Of a stretch of 64,000 bases of DNA, positions 48,970 to 63,400 are shown piece after piece. A program made the translations under genes and the position numbers. Under the pieces are notes generated by a model. It did not search any database, was not told the origin of the DNA, and saw only the letters and a list, made by a program, of their open reading frames with translations. This DNA is from Monarcha castaneiventris obscurior (Eukaryota > Chordata > Aves > Passeriformes > Monarchidae): NCBI GenBank assembly GCA_026261815.1, contig JAMPIT010000848.1, positions 1 through 64,000 of the forward strand, in the 5' to 3' direction. Within the stretch, counting starts at the first letter, position 1. Each line of letters starts with the position of its first letter.

Positions 48970-50060
48970 ATCCAAATTCCATGTGAAACAATGTCAAACA
49001 CTTTGCAAAACCAGGGGAATATTAGAGCTACCTAATAACCATGACTAAGCTAATGAATTCAGACGTCTAAGGATCTATGTTTCATAAATCCATTAGTTTT
49101 ATCCTTAGCCTTTAATTCTTCCTCATTTGAATTCCCTTTCACCTGTACCATTATTTTGTCCAGGATTACTGGCTTGTAGTTATCTGGGACATAATGACAG
49201 CCTTTTGGAAATATAAACCAGCTCTTTCCCAACTTTTCTGGTGTTGATTAAAGACGAACATCTGCAGATCTCAATCTTCTGAGACACTCAGACACGAGTT
49301 ACATGGACACTGATTTCTAAGTGTACCCCCTGACAACGCAGACATAATTTACTACGCTGTTGATTAGAGATGGAGCAGGAAGGATTTGATCTCCCATTAG
49401 GGAGATAAAGCACATCGTTCTGTCTTTCTAAATGCCACGAAGAAATACTGACCAGATCTTATTGCACTGATTGAACCGTGTCAACCAGGGATGAACACAC
49501 CAGCTGGCACTATTTTTTTCTGTTTAATGATAGTCAAAATTTTTGTGCTTACTCTTGATGGCCACGGATTTCAGGCTCTTGTCCCTCATCAGCAGGCTGA
49601 GCTTTATAATTTCTGATACACATCATTCGCTGTTAAATTTCTTTTACAAACTACTGCTTTTGGTGGTTTTTTTTTTTTTGGAATATCTTCCTGAATCTGA
49701 AAGTCCCTCAAAGCAAAGCTAACATCTCTTTATAATGAATTCCAGGGGCTTGTCCACATGACGATCTCTATCTAAAAATTTCCAGTATTTGTTCACCCTT
49801 TTCTGTTCATATTTTAGCTTTCAGACAATTCCAAGCTGGTGAAGCAGCCCTTTGGAAGCTGCTGTAGGACTGCATGGAGGTAAAAAATGATGATATTGAT
49901 GAAAATGCCCTTTGTCAGCCCATACTGGGTATAATCAGATACTGATCGCCAGTTCCTAAGCAACCACAAAATTCCTGTCCAGCAACCAAGTCCAGAACAG
50001 GCTCCAGGTTTGTTTTGGTCAAAATATCTTCTGTGTTGGAAAATTATTAGCTCATTATGA
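48970..50060. mobile_element. Possible ancient CR1/L3-type LINE remnant
   Basis: Phrases such as 'catgtgaaacaatgtcaaac', 'gtccaggattactggcttgt' and 'cctgtccagcaaccaagtcc' resemble the heavily decayed CR1/L3 reverse-transcriptase region common in amniotes. The reading frame is destroyed. The identification is from memory of consensus phrases and is tentative. Confidence 0.4.
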
Positions 50061-53000
50061 CAAAGCCTTGCGGTGCTTTAATTACTGGCTACACGGGACT
50101 TCCAGTAAAAGTCACCCTCAGGAATGACATCACTTTTCTTCCTGCAGGTTGTCAGCAGGAGCAGCAGAGCCCACCCTGCTCCAAGATGCAGCATCTCCTT
50201 GGGAAAAGAATCCCTGTCCCACATCCCCAGGGTTCATTAGGAAACACATCCACACACATCCTTCACTCCCCCAGTGCAAAGCAAGAGGTCTCACAGAGCT
50301 ACAGATAAAACAGATGCAGAGCTCCTGAAAATGGAAATCTCCCTTCCCAGACAGGTGATTCCCAAATTTTCAGCTTCCCAGCATTTCTGGTCACAATTCT
50401 GAGCAAGGAGTTATTTGCCAGAGCTGAATCTCTTCAGGTTTCTGCTCCTATCTGCTTGTATTAAGCCAATTCAAATTTCCCTCTGGGCAGAAATTAAATC
50501 TGAATCAGGAAATTCTTGATGGAAAATAACATTCTCTCTCCAAAGGATATATTATTTTTTCTTCAGTTAATTAAAAAGTGAATTAGACTCATCCTTTTCC
50601 AAACTTTCTTGAGCATCTGGAGGTCATGGGCAACTGAGAAGCAGCAAAGAAAACTCAAAAGAGAAAGAAACAGCGAGAGATGAAAGAGTCAACACAAGGA
50701 AAACCCAGCCTCTCGGCATCCTTCAAAGGACCTGAGTGTCGGCAGCCAAGCAGCAGGAGGGCAGGGTTGAGAGAGAGATCACAGGGAGAGTTGGTCACCT
50801 GGACCTGCTCTCACATCTTAGCAGGGCCCCAGGGGAATGGTGTCCCGAAATGTCCAAAAATAGAAATGCTACAGACACTGGGCAAAGGAAAAAGTGCTGA
50901 GAGCCACCGTGCCAGGTGTCCTCCATGCCCTCTCCAGAGGCCACTGCAGTGCAGGTCACCAGCAGGCAGGGTCCACAGCAACCAAACCAAACCAAACCAA
51001 ACCAAACCAAACCAAACCAAACCAAACCAAACCAAACCAGCCTCCCTCTCCCTCCATCCTCGAGTTCTCCCAGGCTCTGTTGTAACCATCCCCCCTGCAG
51101 TCTGAGCTCCCTCCTGACCTTCAGTTCCTCTAAGGCTGTCCCCAAAACTCCCTGTCCTTCCTCCCATCCATCCTCTCGTGCATCAGAGATCACCCAGGAT
51201 TGCTGGACTACAAGCATCATTCCCAGTGAGCTCAGCTCACGTTTGCCTCTCTGTTTTCTTCATTTTGGGGACAAGGAAAACTGTCCTATAAGAGCCTTTC
51301 ACACCACAGTGATACCTCTGCTTTCAGAGCAGCTGAGCTGTGCTTTGAGCTGTGTGAAATCCAAGGACTCTCTAGGTCCAGTGATTCAGAGATTGAACAT
51401 GTATTTCCTTCAGAAAAGGGTTTTTTTTTTCCCTTTTCTCCCTTTTTTCCCTTTTTGGCCAGCAGGCAAAAAACAAGACAAAGCATCTCTGTTAAAACTG
51501 AACCATACTCAGCTTTTGCTGTTGTATTCCAGGTAAGCAACAATTCCTGGAGTGACTCTCATCCAAAACACCCAGTAGCTTTGCTAAGATATTAAAGGAT
51601 CCAGCTTCAAAACTGTGGGTTTAAAGATTTCTTTGCAACACTTCCGAGCTCTTCCCACCTGTTCGAGCCACGCTTCCCCAGAGCTGTGCCTCTGGAAGGC
51701 AAAAGCCAGGATGCAATTCCCTGAATGCAGCACAGCATTTATCTGAGCAGGGAGCAACAATAACACAGCAGAGATTTCATTTCCTTTCAGCGCATAAGAA
51801 ATCCAGCGAGTGAAGGTGAGATTCAATAATGCAGCAGACAGAAAGAGGGCAAGGCAAGGGAAGGTTTTCAAGTCCTTTTCTTCTGCAAGGAGGGATGAAA
51901 ACCTTACAAGAGCCTTCACATCTGCATCTCACTGGTTATCCTCAGCCTTTGAACAAAGAGGCCTCAAGTACTCCCCATACAGACTCACCAGCAGCTTTCC
52001 TGGGTGGCTGCAGAAGGATCCATCTTCTCAGGTAACACAGTTTTATATGGGCTGGCTTGGGTTTTGCCACTCAAACCATTGACTCAGCTCCTTCAGTTTA
52101 TCACAATTTTTTTTTCTTTCCTAGGGCAGGGAAAAGGCACTGCTTGGTTCTGGAGGACAATGAGCAGTACAAAGGAATCTAAATTCCTGATACTTTTGCT
52201 CCCAGCACAACATGTCGGGTGTGCTGGCAGGGGTTTTGCAGACACAGCACTGGCCCTCGGTTCAATGAAACACTTGGATAGGTGTTGAAGTCCATCCTCA
52301 CCCAGAAATAAAAAAGTTTTAAAAATAGGAATTATGTATATATATTGGAGATTTAAGCATGTGCTTAAGCATGTACAGGCAAACTCTGACAGGAAGGGTG
52401 GGCAGCTGAGCCCACCCAGAGCTGACAAACTGTGAAGCAACTGATGCTCACACAAGTGGAAGGAATACACAAGCAAATTGCACAGAAGGAGGAGTGACAT
52501 CTTGGCACTTCATTGTAATCAGAAACCCGGGGTTTGGCAGTGCCTCACGGCTCTACTTTCAGCCAATACAACAGAAAATGTTGTGCCTCCTGTGCAAGTG
52601 ATTGCAAGAATTCATCAGTCTCATTTGAAGCCAGAATACTCCTTTATCACCAAAGACTTCTCCAGATCTGACTGTAAGCCAAGGACTGCAATGAAATGTA
52701 GGACTTAATTATGTTTGACAAAAGCAAGTCAATTAAAGGCTGTTTCACATCTGTGCCATTTGACTGGGGCTTTTGCTTTATCATCTCTTCTCTGGTGCCT
52801 TGCAGAAATTTAATATTTATGGCCAGGAATTAGGTCAAAGCCCGGGAATGAAAAAATGTTTGCAGCTCTTTTCAAGAGACGGGGAAAATTTCAGATTGCT
52901 TCAAATGAAACAAACCCCACTTTAACAACCCAAATGGTCAAGCAAAGCCTCCATCAGTAAAGAAGGAGCTTCATCGGAGATGAGCCATGCCTGGGCAGCT

Positions 53001-54257
53001 TGAGCTGCAGTGATGGTGGGGCTGCACAGGAGAAGCTCAGGGTGAAGCTGTTTGATCCACAGAGCCATTGCCCCTCTCTGGCTGTTTTATTTCTCTAACA
53101 CCCCTTAGATTTGCTTTTAAAATTGATGGTACAAATAACCCTTGTAGGAGAGCTCAGGAACTCTGCAGTTCAGTGGTTTTTAAGTGCCTGGCTTCAGACT
53201 TCAGGGATCTGAGTCTCAAGTGCTTCTTTGGGAAGTGATGTTCCGACAGTGAAGCTCTTCCCAAATGTAGGGCTTGCGTGCAACCAACTGCCCTGACCCT
53301 CACCCCCCTCATGAGACCCTTTTCTTCCACTTCAAGATCCTTGACCCCCATGAGCTGCTCAAAGGAACAGGACACTGCACAATTTAACCTTTTACTAGGC
53401 AGGGCTACGTGCTCCAAAGCAGCCAGACCGAGTCTGAACGTTCAGAGAGGGTAAAATTCATGTGCTTGGTGCAGCAGCGCAGCCCCAACAGCACCACCAC
53501 ACCCTCAAACCCTCCTGCCTCTGCCTTGTGTTCAGCATCCAGTAAAGCAAACTGGATAAAAGCAACTCCCAAGTTACTTCTGAAAACTCAGAAGCAAAAA
53601 GTGGAGAGACAACAGTTTTCTTTCTGATGACTGGTGGCAATTATTTCCCCATATACCTAAATGTAAGGTCGGAATTAAATTTGGCAGAATCCTTTTAAGT
53701 GAATTTATTGAAAGGTGATGTCTACCTATTCCTCCTTTTACCGTTCTGGGATTGTTTTTCTCATATACTTGCCCCTGACAGTTTAATATTTATACCTGTA
53801 TTAAACTACTCACGCTGCTTTTAACACATAGCCTGACATCATTCAATCTTTAATAACTTGCCTGCAACAAAATTGTTTCCAATATACTTTTAAATCCTAC
53901 AGCAAGACTTTTGGTGCCAGGTGCTAAAAACTGACACTAATGGCTGAAGGTTTGGACCCAGAAATCCAGCAGAAAGGTTTATCACACTCTAGAGGAACCT
54001 GAAGACACAACATAAATATGGAGCAAAAATCCCAAATCTCATTCTGTCTTCTGGCTTTTACCTCCTGTGAGGAGATGACGACACAAAACTTGTCGGTTGT
54101 GTTGCTGCCAAAGGAGTCTGTGAGTGCAGGGCTTGGCTTTCCAGCATTTTGGAGGAAAAGGTGTTGAGCCAGCTTAGGGATGCCCGTGTTTACCCCAAAG
54201 GCGAGGAGAGCAGAGTCTTGCAAAGACCCAGCCCTCGCAGGAGTTGAAACTGCTCTA
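50061..54257. other. Gene-free stretch
   Basis: No exon recognised. It contains the AACCA pentanucleotide array at 50980-51039 and a pyrimidine-rich tract at about 51419-51459. Confidence 0.4.
50980..51039. repeat. (AACCA)12 pentanucleotide microsatellite
   Basis: Sixty bases of perfect 5-bp repeat. It generates long spurious open frames on both strands (a Q-T-K-P-N pattern on plus, a W-F-G-L-V pattern on minus) that are not genes. Confidence 0.98.
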
Positions 54258-54482
54258 GGTTTAGATTGGATATTAGGGAGAAATTCTTCCCTGTGAGGGT
54301 GTGGAGGCCCTGGCACAGGTTGCCCAGAGAAGCTGTGGCTGCCCCATCCCTGGAAGTGTTCAGGGTCACATTGAACAGGGCTTGAAGCAGCCTGGTCCAG
54401 TGGAAGTTGTCCCTGCCTGGACATTCCCTGCTGGAATGAGATGAGCTTTCCTTTCCAACCCAAACCATTCCAGGATTCTATG
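54258..54482 (+). mobile_element. CR1 LINE fragment, 3' part with tail
   Basis: 'ttggatattagggagaaatt', 'ttcttccctgtgagggtgtg', 'gcacaggttgcccagagaag', 'ctgccccatccctggaagtg' and 'caacccaaaccattccagga', ending 'ttctatgatc'. One of the best preserved CR1 3' ends here. Confidence 0.92.
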
Positions 54483-57419
54483 ATCTGTCCATTAAACTCC
54501 CCTTCAAGAAAATTAATATTACAATAAAACCACAAATTCCTAGGAAGTGTCCCAAACACCTTGCCAAAATCAGATGTGCATTTCTGCACCCACAGGGCTT
54601 ATAATGGACACGAGGTTGTGCCTTTTTGAAGCCATCACCTTGCTGACGTTACTCTTTCATATTACAGCAGAAAAAAACAACCGAAAATTAACAAAAAATA
54701 TCTTTGTAAATTAAGCCCAAATTAAATTAGTACTTGATTCTCCTGGAGCCACCCACAAAGGCAGAAAAACAATCCATTATTCACCCGGCTTTAATTCCAA
54801 CTTCTCTGGAGCTGAGGTCACCCTCTATTAATCACGAGTGGTCTCTGCATTACACAATAGGCAAAGAGGTAAAAGCTCTGTTGCCTGGTATTTATTCTGT
54901 CTTGCTTTTGAAATAACAAGCCCAAGATAAACAGAAACCTTTTACCCTGCTCCAGCACTAACCACAGCCCGTGCTGAGGAGCTGGGAGCCAGCAGCAAGC
55001 GGGCACTGCACCAGAGGGAAATGTGCTGCAGGCACTCACAGACAGGCACTTGAGAGCTGCTGCTCACATTTCCCCCCACCTGCTTTAAAGCACATCCATC
55101 CTGCTGTATTTTTAAACATGACATTTATTTTCTTAGTAAACAGCTCATCTCACTGAGGAAGGCAAAAGCAAAGTGCTGGGGACTTAAATAGAAATGCCCT
55201 CAGTGCTGGTGGCTCTGGGGTGAAGCAGAGCATCCTCCTGAGCTGGTGGATGGTGACTGATGGCCTGACTGCTGGGGTTGACTTATATTTTTTTTGTTGT
55301 TTTAAGAACTTTCCTTTCCCACCTGACTCTTCATTCCTGATGTGTCTGGAGGAAAGGGTCCCTATGGGACAGATCATCCCTGCGTTCCCCACTGCACCAA
55401 GGCTTTGCTGCCTCAAGGGGGAATCTCCAGCCCCCAGGGACACCTTCTGATTGAGAGGCTGGAAATGGCAAGGCATGAGCCACAACTGTGCAATTCCTGC
55501 AGGAAAGAACAGTAGGGACCCTTTTTGCAATGGTTTTTCTTTCCATGCAAGGAAAAGACCAGCAAAGCAAAGCCTTTTCAGACCAGCAGCGTGAACACTG
55601 GCACAGTCAGACTGGACACGGCCCAAGGTTTAACTCACATTCCAGGTAATTGAACAGCAAAACTGGGCATTGAGAGAGGGCACATTCATGAATATGTGGT
55701 GTTTCTAAGACCAGATTAGATGTCTTACAAAACAAATACCCTGGGTCTACTAAAGCCAGGGAACTTTTCTGTTAGTGATGTCCAAACCTCATCCACTCCC
55801 TTTCAACGCTTTCCCCCCACCCCAAGCCACAAATCAGGGCTGTCACAAGCCAGGGAATAATCTCCCCTGGAACTGGGGCAGGAAAGGTTTCAGAGGACCA
55901 AACGCTGCCCCTACCCCCACAGCATCCCAAGCCTGGGGTATCATTTCTGATGCAGAAAGTCCTCAGGTATCCATCTTTCCAGCTGGGCTTCCATCAGAGG
56001 CTGTTCTTGGACCAATGCCACTGGAATAGCTCAGACCTCGCTTCACCAGCCCAGGTGGAAAGCTCATTCCTTCAATGTTTTGAGGCTCATTAATACAATG
56101 GGCTGTCCCTCATCTTCGCACTCCTTCCCCTCTCCCCACAGCCTTTGCATCAGGGAAATTTCAGCCTTGCAGAAGCGATCATCCTGCTGGAATAATTACA
56201 TCTGTGCTGAGCTAATTCCTCTCCTAAAGAGCCTGGCAAGCATTAAGCAAAGGCAACCCAGCTCTGTCCCCTCAGTGCATTGAGAGGCTTCATGCTAACA
56301 CAAACCAGTGCTGACAGCCTCAGTCTCTGCTTCACAGGTGTTTCTCCTTCCTTTCTGTTTCAAAGTGCCAAACAGAGCGGGATTTTATTTGCAGGCGGGA
56401 GCATTTCTGACTCCCTGCCAGCCAGAGAGAGCCAGGCTGAGCTGGGGAGGCACAGAGACACGAGTGAGCAGTGGCTGATTGCCAAGCCACCAGCCCCAGG
56501 TACAAAGGCACTTCCCTGATCCAGCCATGGGGGCAGAGACATCACCCCAGTCTGGTCCCAAGAACCAGAGCACCTCCCAAATAGAGCCCCTGCTCTAAAT
56601 CCACCTCCAAAAGAAACTCTACCGTATATCAGACAAGGGAAATGCAGCAGACACCCCAGACACGGCAGGAAAAGCTGGGACTCCCTGGCAGGCCCCAGCT
56701 CCACGGCAGACAATGTCCCCTCTGCTCTACTGTCTGCTGTTTTATATCCAGCTTGGTTCTCCTTGAGGCTTCCTGCGAATAACCTACAGGAAGGGCAGCA
56801 GTGGCTGATTGATGAGCTGATCCTACAGAGTCAGGAAGACCACCTACACCAGGAAGGAACTGGAAGCAGAAAAATAAAGGCAGAGGGTTTTTCCTCCTTT
56901 CTCATGGGTGTATAAATGATAAGTGATGCCTACGTCATGTCAACAGTAAGAGAACCCTCATGAAATACAAGATGCTTGGTCCTCTTCTAGCTCAGAACTT
57001 GGTCTTTCTCATATCAAGAAACATTTCAAGGGAAGAAAACAATTTTTTCCCTCTATTCATCTCTTTATTGTGGCATTTTCCACCCTCTGCAATTCACAGT
57101 TTTCTCTGTCCCAGCAGGGCTGAAAATTAGCTCCACCACCTTGGCCATCCAAAAGCACTGTACAGCTGGCAGCACCACCAATTGCCCAATTTTCTTCAAC
57201 AGTTAACTGCTCTGCCAAGAGGAACAGAATGATTTGCAGCCAGGCTGCCCATGCATTTCCTTGCTTCACGTGGTTTTCTGTCCCTGTCTTACACTGCCCC
57301 AAACAAATAAGAGCTGTTCCTAACCAGTGGTGCTGTCTCCTGCAAGAAGTGCTCCAGTGTGGTGGCACTGGGGAAAAATATGGAAAGGAAACATCCCCTC
57401 TGGGGAGAGAAACATTGTA
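54483..57419. other. Gene-free stretch
   Basis: No exon or clear element recognised. Confidence 0.4.
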
Positions 57420-57475
57420 GGGTTAAGATCGAAAAAGCCCTCTAAGATCAAGAGGATCCACTCCTCAAGGGCCAT
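57420..57475 (-). mobile_element. Possible CR1 tail fragment, inverted
   Basis: 'gttaagatcgaaaaagccct' followed by 'ctaagatcaagaggatccac' resembles the reverse-strand CR1 start (gttggaaaagacctctaaga). Short and diverged. Confidence 0.4.
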
Positions 57476-60400
57476 GTGTGAGACCCCAGGATGAGCTGGG
57501 ATTGATTGTTCACCCCACAGTAAGATATCCAGGGGGAAAAATTTGCCCAGGTGGACTCAGATAACCACTGGTGCCAGACTGCTGCTATTTGGGGCTCCTG
57601 CTGCTCCCACAGGTGTCAGAGTCCCCCCTGGAGCCAGAGGCACTGCACCCAGAGGGCTGTCAGCCACTCACACACAGCAAAGCCATTTCAGCTAATGGAT
57701 CCCCTCTAGAATCTGAATTAGCATCTCTCAGTAATGGCAAATCACTCCTGATTTCTGATTGCTTATAAATAACCTACCAATGACCTCAGGAGCTTTCAGA
57801 CAAAGCTCAGGAGTGACACAGCCCCAGCAAGCTGCCGAATTCCCCTTCACCCAATGGGACTCGCTGGTCCCTGAACACAACCCAGTCAGGCTGGATTCTC
57901 AGCCAGCAACAGCTCCCTTGTTGCTGGCAAGAGGGAAAACAAGACCTTTTAAATCCCCAGGAGGCTGGCGGGAATATTTATGGCACCACCTAATAATTAA
58001 ACTATTTATGATTTATCCCAGCTTCCTCTTCCATACAGCTGTCAGTTCTTTATAGGCTGACAAGTTAAATGGATCCAGTGCTCTGCTACATTTACATCAT
58101 GGCACCTCCTGGGTGGGCAGCAAAGGGCAACCAGCATCATCCAGGACTGACCTCCCACACCACTTCCTCCCTCTTTGCAGATAATCAGGCTTGTTGTCAA
58201 AACCTTGTAATTTCTCTGTCCTGCTCCCTTGATTTAATTCCCTCATTTAATTCTAAAAACTGGTTTTGTAGGTCTTTGTTTGTAAAAAGTGAAATTAAAT
58301 TCTCTTCTGTTCAGTGAGATGTCTCTCCATGCAAAAGTAATTCATCCTTTTATATTTAAAAGGACTGAGGTGCACTCAAGAAAGGCTGGGAGATGATGAG
58401 GGTGTCAAAAAAGCCATCTTTTGGTGCTTGTGTGTAGTAGTCCCTGTCACTATAACACAATCAGTCACCTAAAGGTACAGAGCTGTTTCATCAATGTGCA
58501 TTAATGAGGCTCCACATCCTGCTGGGACCCCCAGTTTCTACATCATAACACAGGGCTGGGCTTCACTTGGGTTTTCTCTGCTTACCCAACATCATCAGTG
58601 GGCTTTTTAAGTAAGCCAGTCTCTGCAGCTGGATTCCTTTTATTTTATACAAGGCAGTAAACAGTACCACGAAACCTCACTCTGCAATTACGGAAACACT
58701 CAACTGTTAATCACGGCCTAATTGTTTTGTACCTTTTGTCAAGTCCTGAACTACTCAGACTATGATAATTCTTATCATTAGTGTCTGAACCTTGGGGCAA
58801 TCTTACTCTGACATGTTAACATTTGCACTCTCTCGCTAGAGAATGGCATCAAATATGCAGAACAGGAGCCAGGGCGGAAATGAAAGGCCTTGTTGGAATT
58901 GCAAGTGCTCTAATCAGAGTTAACGACCTCCCTCCCACTGCAGTGGAGGACTCCAAGCTGGGATTGGCATCGCTGTTCACAGGGGTGCTTATTAGAGTAG
59001 CATCTGGGCTTCTTCTTCCCCAGAATATTGTATTCTCCATCCTCCAACACCAGCCCATGCACAACAGGGCGAAAAAGGGTACCCCACACCCAGCTGTAGC
59101 ACTGAGGGAGAAGCACCACCCCAAAATAAGAGCACTTCAATTGTGCTGACCCAGGGTGCATCCAGACTAGGGCACAGTGCTAGATTAGCACCAAGGCAGG
59201 GCAGGTGAGCTGGTACCCAGGACACGCAGATGTCTCATGGGGGCTCATTTCAAGAGCCACAGAGTCAAATGCCAAGTAATTCCAGCTCCCTAGGAAGGCC
59301 TGTTATCTATCTGGTTCCACTTCTTTTGATGTAGTGTCTTTCATAGGTTGTTGATCAGAACAATTTACAGCCAGAGAGGAAAATAACAACTTCAGGCTTC
59401 GGTGAATTGAAGCAGCCCTCTGGAAGGGCAGCAGAGCTTTTTATCCAGCCCTTGTTACGTATTTGCAATGGTTGGGTATTGCACCTGAGCCCTGTGGCTG
59501 CACAGATCCCTCCACCCACAAAAACTCAGCTCCCAGATGGGGCAAGGTTTCTCCCTGTTAAAATGTGCAGATGGTAATACCCTGGAACTAAAGCTGGCAG
59601 CAGCTTGTTTCAAATGCACGGGCTAAACACCCAGCTCTGGGCTGACAAGGGCTCTGCATCTGATTAGAAAATTGCTGTCAGTGCTCACAGCGTGCTATGG
59701 GCTCCATCCACAGAGCTCAGAGACACAGAGAGGGCATCTGTGCACAGACACTCAGCAGGTCCACATCACAGAGATTGCGAGGTGTGGTCCAAGCTTGTCC
59801 CGCGCACATCAGTGGTCCAGTACCTCCTTCCAGGGCAGGACAGCATCCAGTATTTACTTACCCAGCTGCCCATAAGCATCACAAACCTTGGGCTGGGCAT
59901 GTTCAAGGAGGAAAGAGAAGCAGCCTGAGAGCCAGCAAAGAGGTGGGATAGGGACAGCCCTGCAGATTCCTTCTTCCCAGGCCACAACATCACACCGTCT
60001 CTCCTCTTAAGATGACAGAAGGGAATATTCAGGTGACACTTAGGCACTCTTTTAGCCCTAATCCAGCCACAGCCACTTTCATCCCTCTGCTCACCTCTGC
60101 CTCAACCCCCTCCTCCAGAGCAGCTCTCCCACTTACCACCCTTTTCCCAGCTCAAACCCCACACGACCCCTCCGCGCTCCATCTCACAGCTTAGCGCATG
60201 CGTTGAGTTATTCAGGAAGCTTTAAGGTCACAATGTTCTCATCTAATTCCACTTTCTGTAGACAAGAGCCATCTATAAATCCACAGCTCTCCACAGGAGC
60301 CCGGTGTCCTCGCAGACCCTGAGCCACTGTGGCAGCAACAAAGGACGTCACTGACGTCTGAAGGTCTTTGCTTTTGCAACTTCACCCACTCTTCCCAGGA

Positions 60401-63400
60401 ACATGTTTGCAGTCGCCCTGTATTTAATCTTCCTTTCTCTAAAGCAATAGGCAGTGTTTTTTATCGGAGAAATCTGCGGGGCATGTATGGTCAATGGCTT
60501 CTTAATAGCGTTTTTAGCATTATGTTCCCAAAGGCTCATGTAACAGAAAAAAAATTAAACAAAATAAAAAAAGTGGAAAAAACAGAGCAAAACAAACAGC
60601 TTGTGCGTGGTTCTTCTGGAATTGTTTAATAACCCACTGAGTGAAAAGCACCGCAGGGGAGAGGCAGGAGCAGCACTCCCAATTACACCCTCTCTAGCCT
60701 AATAAACCAGAAAAATGTGGTGATTGCTGGTAGGTGCCAAATCCTAATGCTCCTTAACTACCTGTATTTACCATGTTTGGTTATTATTACGATTTGAGTG
60801 AAGCTGCTGCCTCACAAAGCTCAGGTGAAAGTACCTGGGAAAGTTAATCCCTCCCATCCCACAGTTCCTATTTGGCCCTTCTGTTCCTGACAGGAGCATT
60901 CACAGGAATAGAAGGCTGAGCTCAAGCTCCTGAGATTTTGCCAAAGGAAAATCCAAACCTTTCCCATATTGGTGAAATTTGGAACTTGACCCGTGCTGAC
61001 TCAGCTCACAAACACACCAAGCAAGGACAGAGCTATGGTAGGCTGAGATGTTTCCAGCAAACCCCAAAAAAATGAAATTGCTCAAAACTGGAAGACGACC
61101 CCTGGGACAGGTGCAATTCCCACCACAGGGGCTCCAACCAACTCCGAAATGACCCAAACTTCATGGCAGGAGCATTGCTACAGCCACGATAGCCCAGCAA
61201 GAGCAAGGCACTTTGCAGCCTGGGACAGCGAGACCCAAAGATTTTGCTGTCATTTTATGGGGACTGGAGAGAACATAGAAATTTTCATTGCTCTTTTGAT
61301 TCACGACACAGCTTCCATGGGAAGGCCATGCAGCAATGCACCAATAAAGTTTATTTCAGCAGATTTCTCCCCTGATTACCATAAAACTCCTGCAGACACA
61401 CACAACTGTCCGCACCCCATGTCCTGGGACCACTTCTGCCTGTGTCTTGCAATTTTTAATGTTTCAAATATTTCAAGTTTAGCATCCCTTAGCCTGGAAT
61501 CAGAGCTAGGACTCTAAGGAATAATGAAGAAAAAAGTCAATTTGTTGGAGAACAGCTTTAAGCTTTCCTTGGCAAGGAGTTATCTGTGGTTCTTGCCGAG
61601 GGAACCAGGCACAGTGTTACATGGACCTTTTAGGAAAATTAAAATGCTATTGCTATTCCAACTCCACTGAAAGCCAACACCATTATTCACTAATAAGCTT
61701 AAGGGATTTCTCCATTTCGTTGCAATTCCCTCAGTATCTGGACATTACCCCGGTCTCAATCACAGGTACATGCCAGAGTCCCTTCACGCAACTGAGAACA
61801 GTAAAACTAATTTGCAAATTGAATAAAAGCCCAGAAACATGTCAGGAATATCACCCCCAGGCCAGGCTGCTGGAGATGCTCAGCACAGGAGACTCCTCTA
61901 TCCCTGTTTCCCACTCTGCCCACTTTGTCAGCTCTTTACCACTGTGTTTAGATGGGGACATCCCATGAAAATTGGTACCTTTTTGTTTCAGTCTGCTCTG
62001 GCTTTGCACTTCTCCCCCCACAAGACCATCGGGATGATGTCTTGCTTTCCTCCCCAGAGCCACTGCAGATGGGAAAAGGGCACAGGAAAACTGATTTTCC
62101 ACAGAACATAACTTGTTTTTACGGTGTATGTTATAGTCACCCCCAAGAGGGAAGAAACCACTTTCTTCAGTGAAAAGGAATTGGAAAAAAAGCATCTGTA
62201 TTACAATCAGAAAATTTTGTTCTGTACAGCCAGGAACAGCAGAAATTCCCCCTCTCCAGTTGGATTTAGGAAAGAAGACAGCATGGAAGAGCACAGACCC
62301 ATTTTTACCAGCAACCACCCAACTCCCAGGGCTGCCCCATGGTCCAGCACCACACCAAGGGCTGCAGTCCTGCTCAGGCAGGACCCACACACACTTCTGA
62401 ACTAGGAGTGAATCCAGAGGGTCCAGACCAAGGCCTCATTTCTCCACAGGAAATTTTCCCAATTGTCTTTCTCCACAGAGCCACCCCACATCGCACAACA
62501 GTGCTCCCAACACTGTCTCCTTCACAGAGGAGAGCACAACAAGCAGATGAGGGTAATCCCTTCCCTGACTGTTGCTGAGGAAGCAAATCTCCTTTCTGGG
62601 GGATTTTACCAGCTTGTTTTCCAGTTGTTATAAAAATGATAATGATGATAAATTGCCTGGGCTTGGTGAGGTTTGCAGGGAGCTCCACAATCCCCATCCA
62701 GGCTGCAGCACAGCCTTGCTCATCTGGGGACAAAGGAGGTTTCACCTCCTGTTTGTGGATAAGCAGGAAACAGGAGGAGTTGCTCTGTAAATCTGTGAGA
62801 TTTGAGGGCTTTCTCGTCCTTGCAGAAAGTCAGCGAGACTTTCCTTCCTCCCTTGATGGTCTCATGGAGAAACTCCCTCCATGAAAGATAAGATATTGTG
62901 GGTGGGTCCCACATTTTTGTGCTCCCCTTGAGCTTTGTTTCCACCCTCCTCAGAAACACCAGCCTGCCCCAACTCCCCACAGACCTGAGCAAGGGAATGT
63001 TCTATAAACAGCCCCTAACTGGAACCTCTGTAGCCTGGGGCTCTCATTAGAGGCCGGGAGCTTCCAGCACAGAGCCAAACCAGGGTGAGTTACATCCCAG
63101 AGCCAGTGGAAGGTGCAGAGGAAGCCCCTGCAGGGAAGGTGAGACACTGGGTTACCCGCACAGCCTCCTCCCTCTGTGTGCTGGGGGAGCCCAGCAGCAC
63201 AGGCATCCTGCTGTGGACCCCCCTCCTTCTCCTCTTTTTGCACCCTCCTCCTTCTCCTCAGCCCTGTCCCCAGACTCAGACAAGGCTCAGGGCTCTTCTT
63301 GGGGCATTCACAGCCATCCAAGAAAGCCATTTCACGTTTGGCTGTGAGGGGGGATGCCCTCTGGATTGAAGCCTACAGCTGTATCTCACATGTGGCTCCT

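Noticed and set aside
50795..51536. Long frames with Q-T-K-P-N or W-F-G-L-V periodicity
   Set aside because: They are translations of the AACCA microsatellite plus flanking chance sequence.
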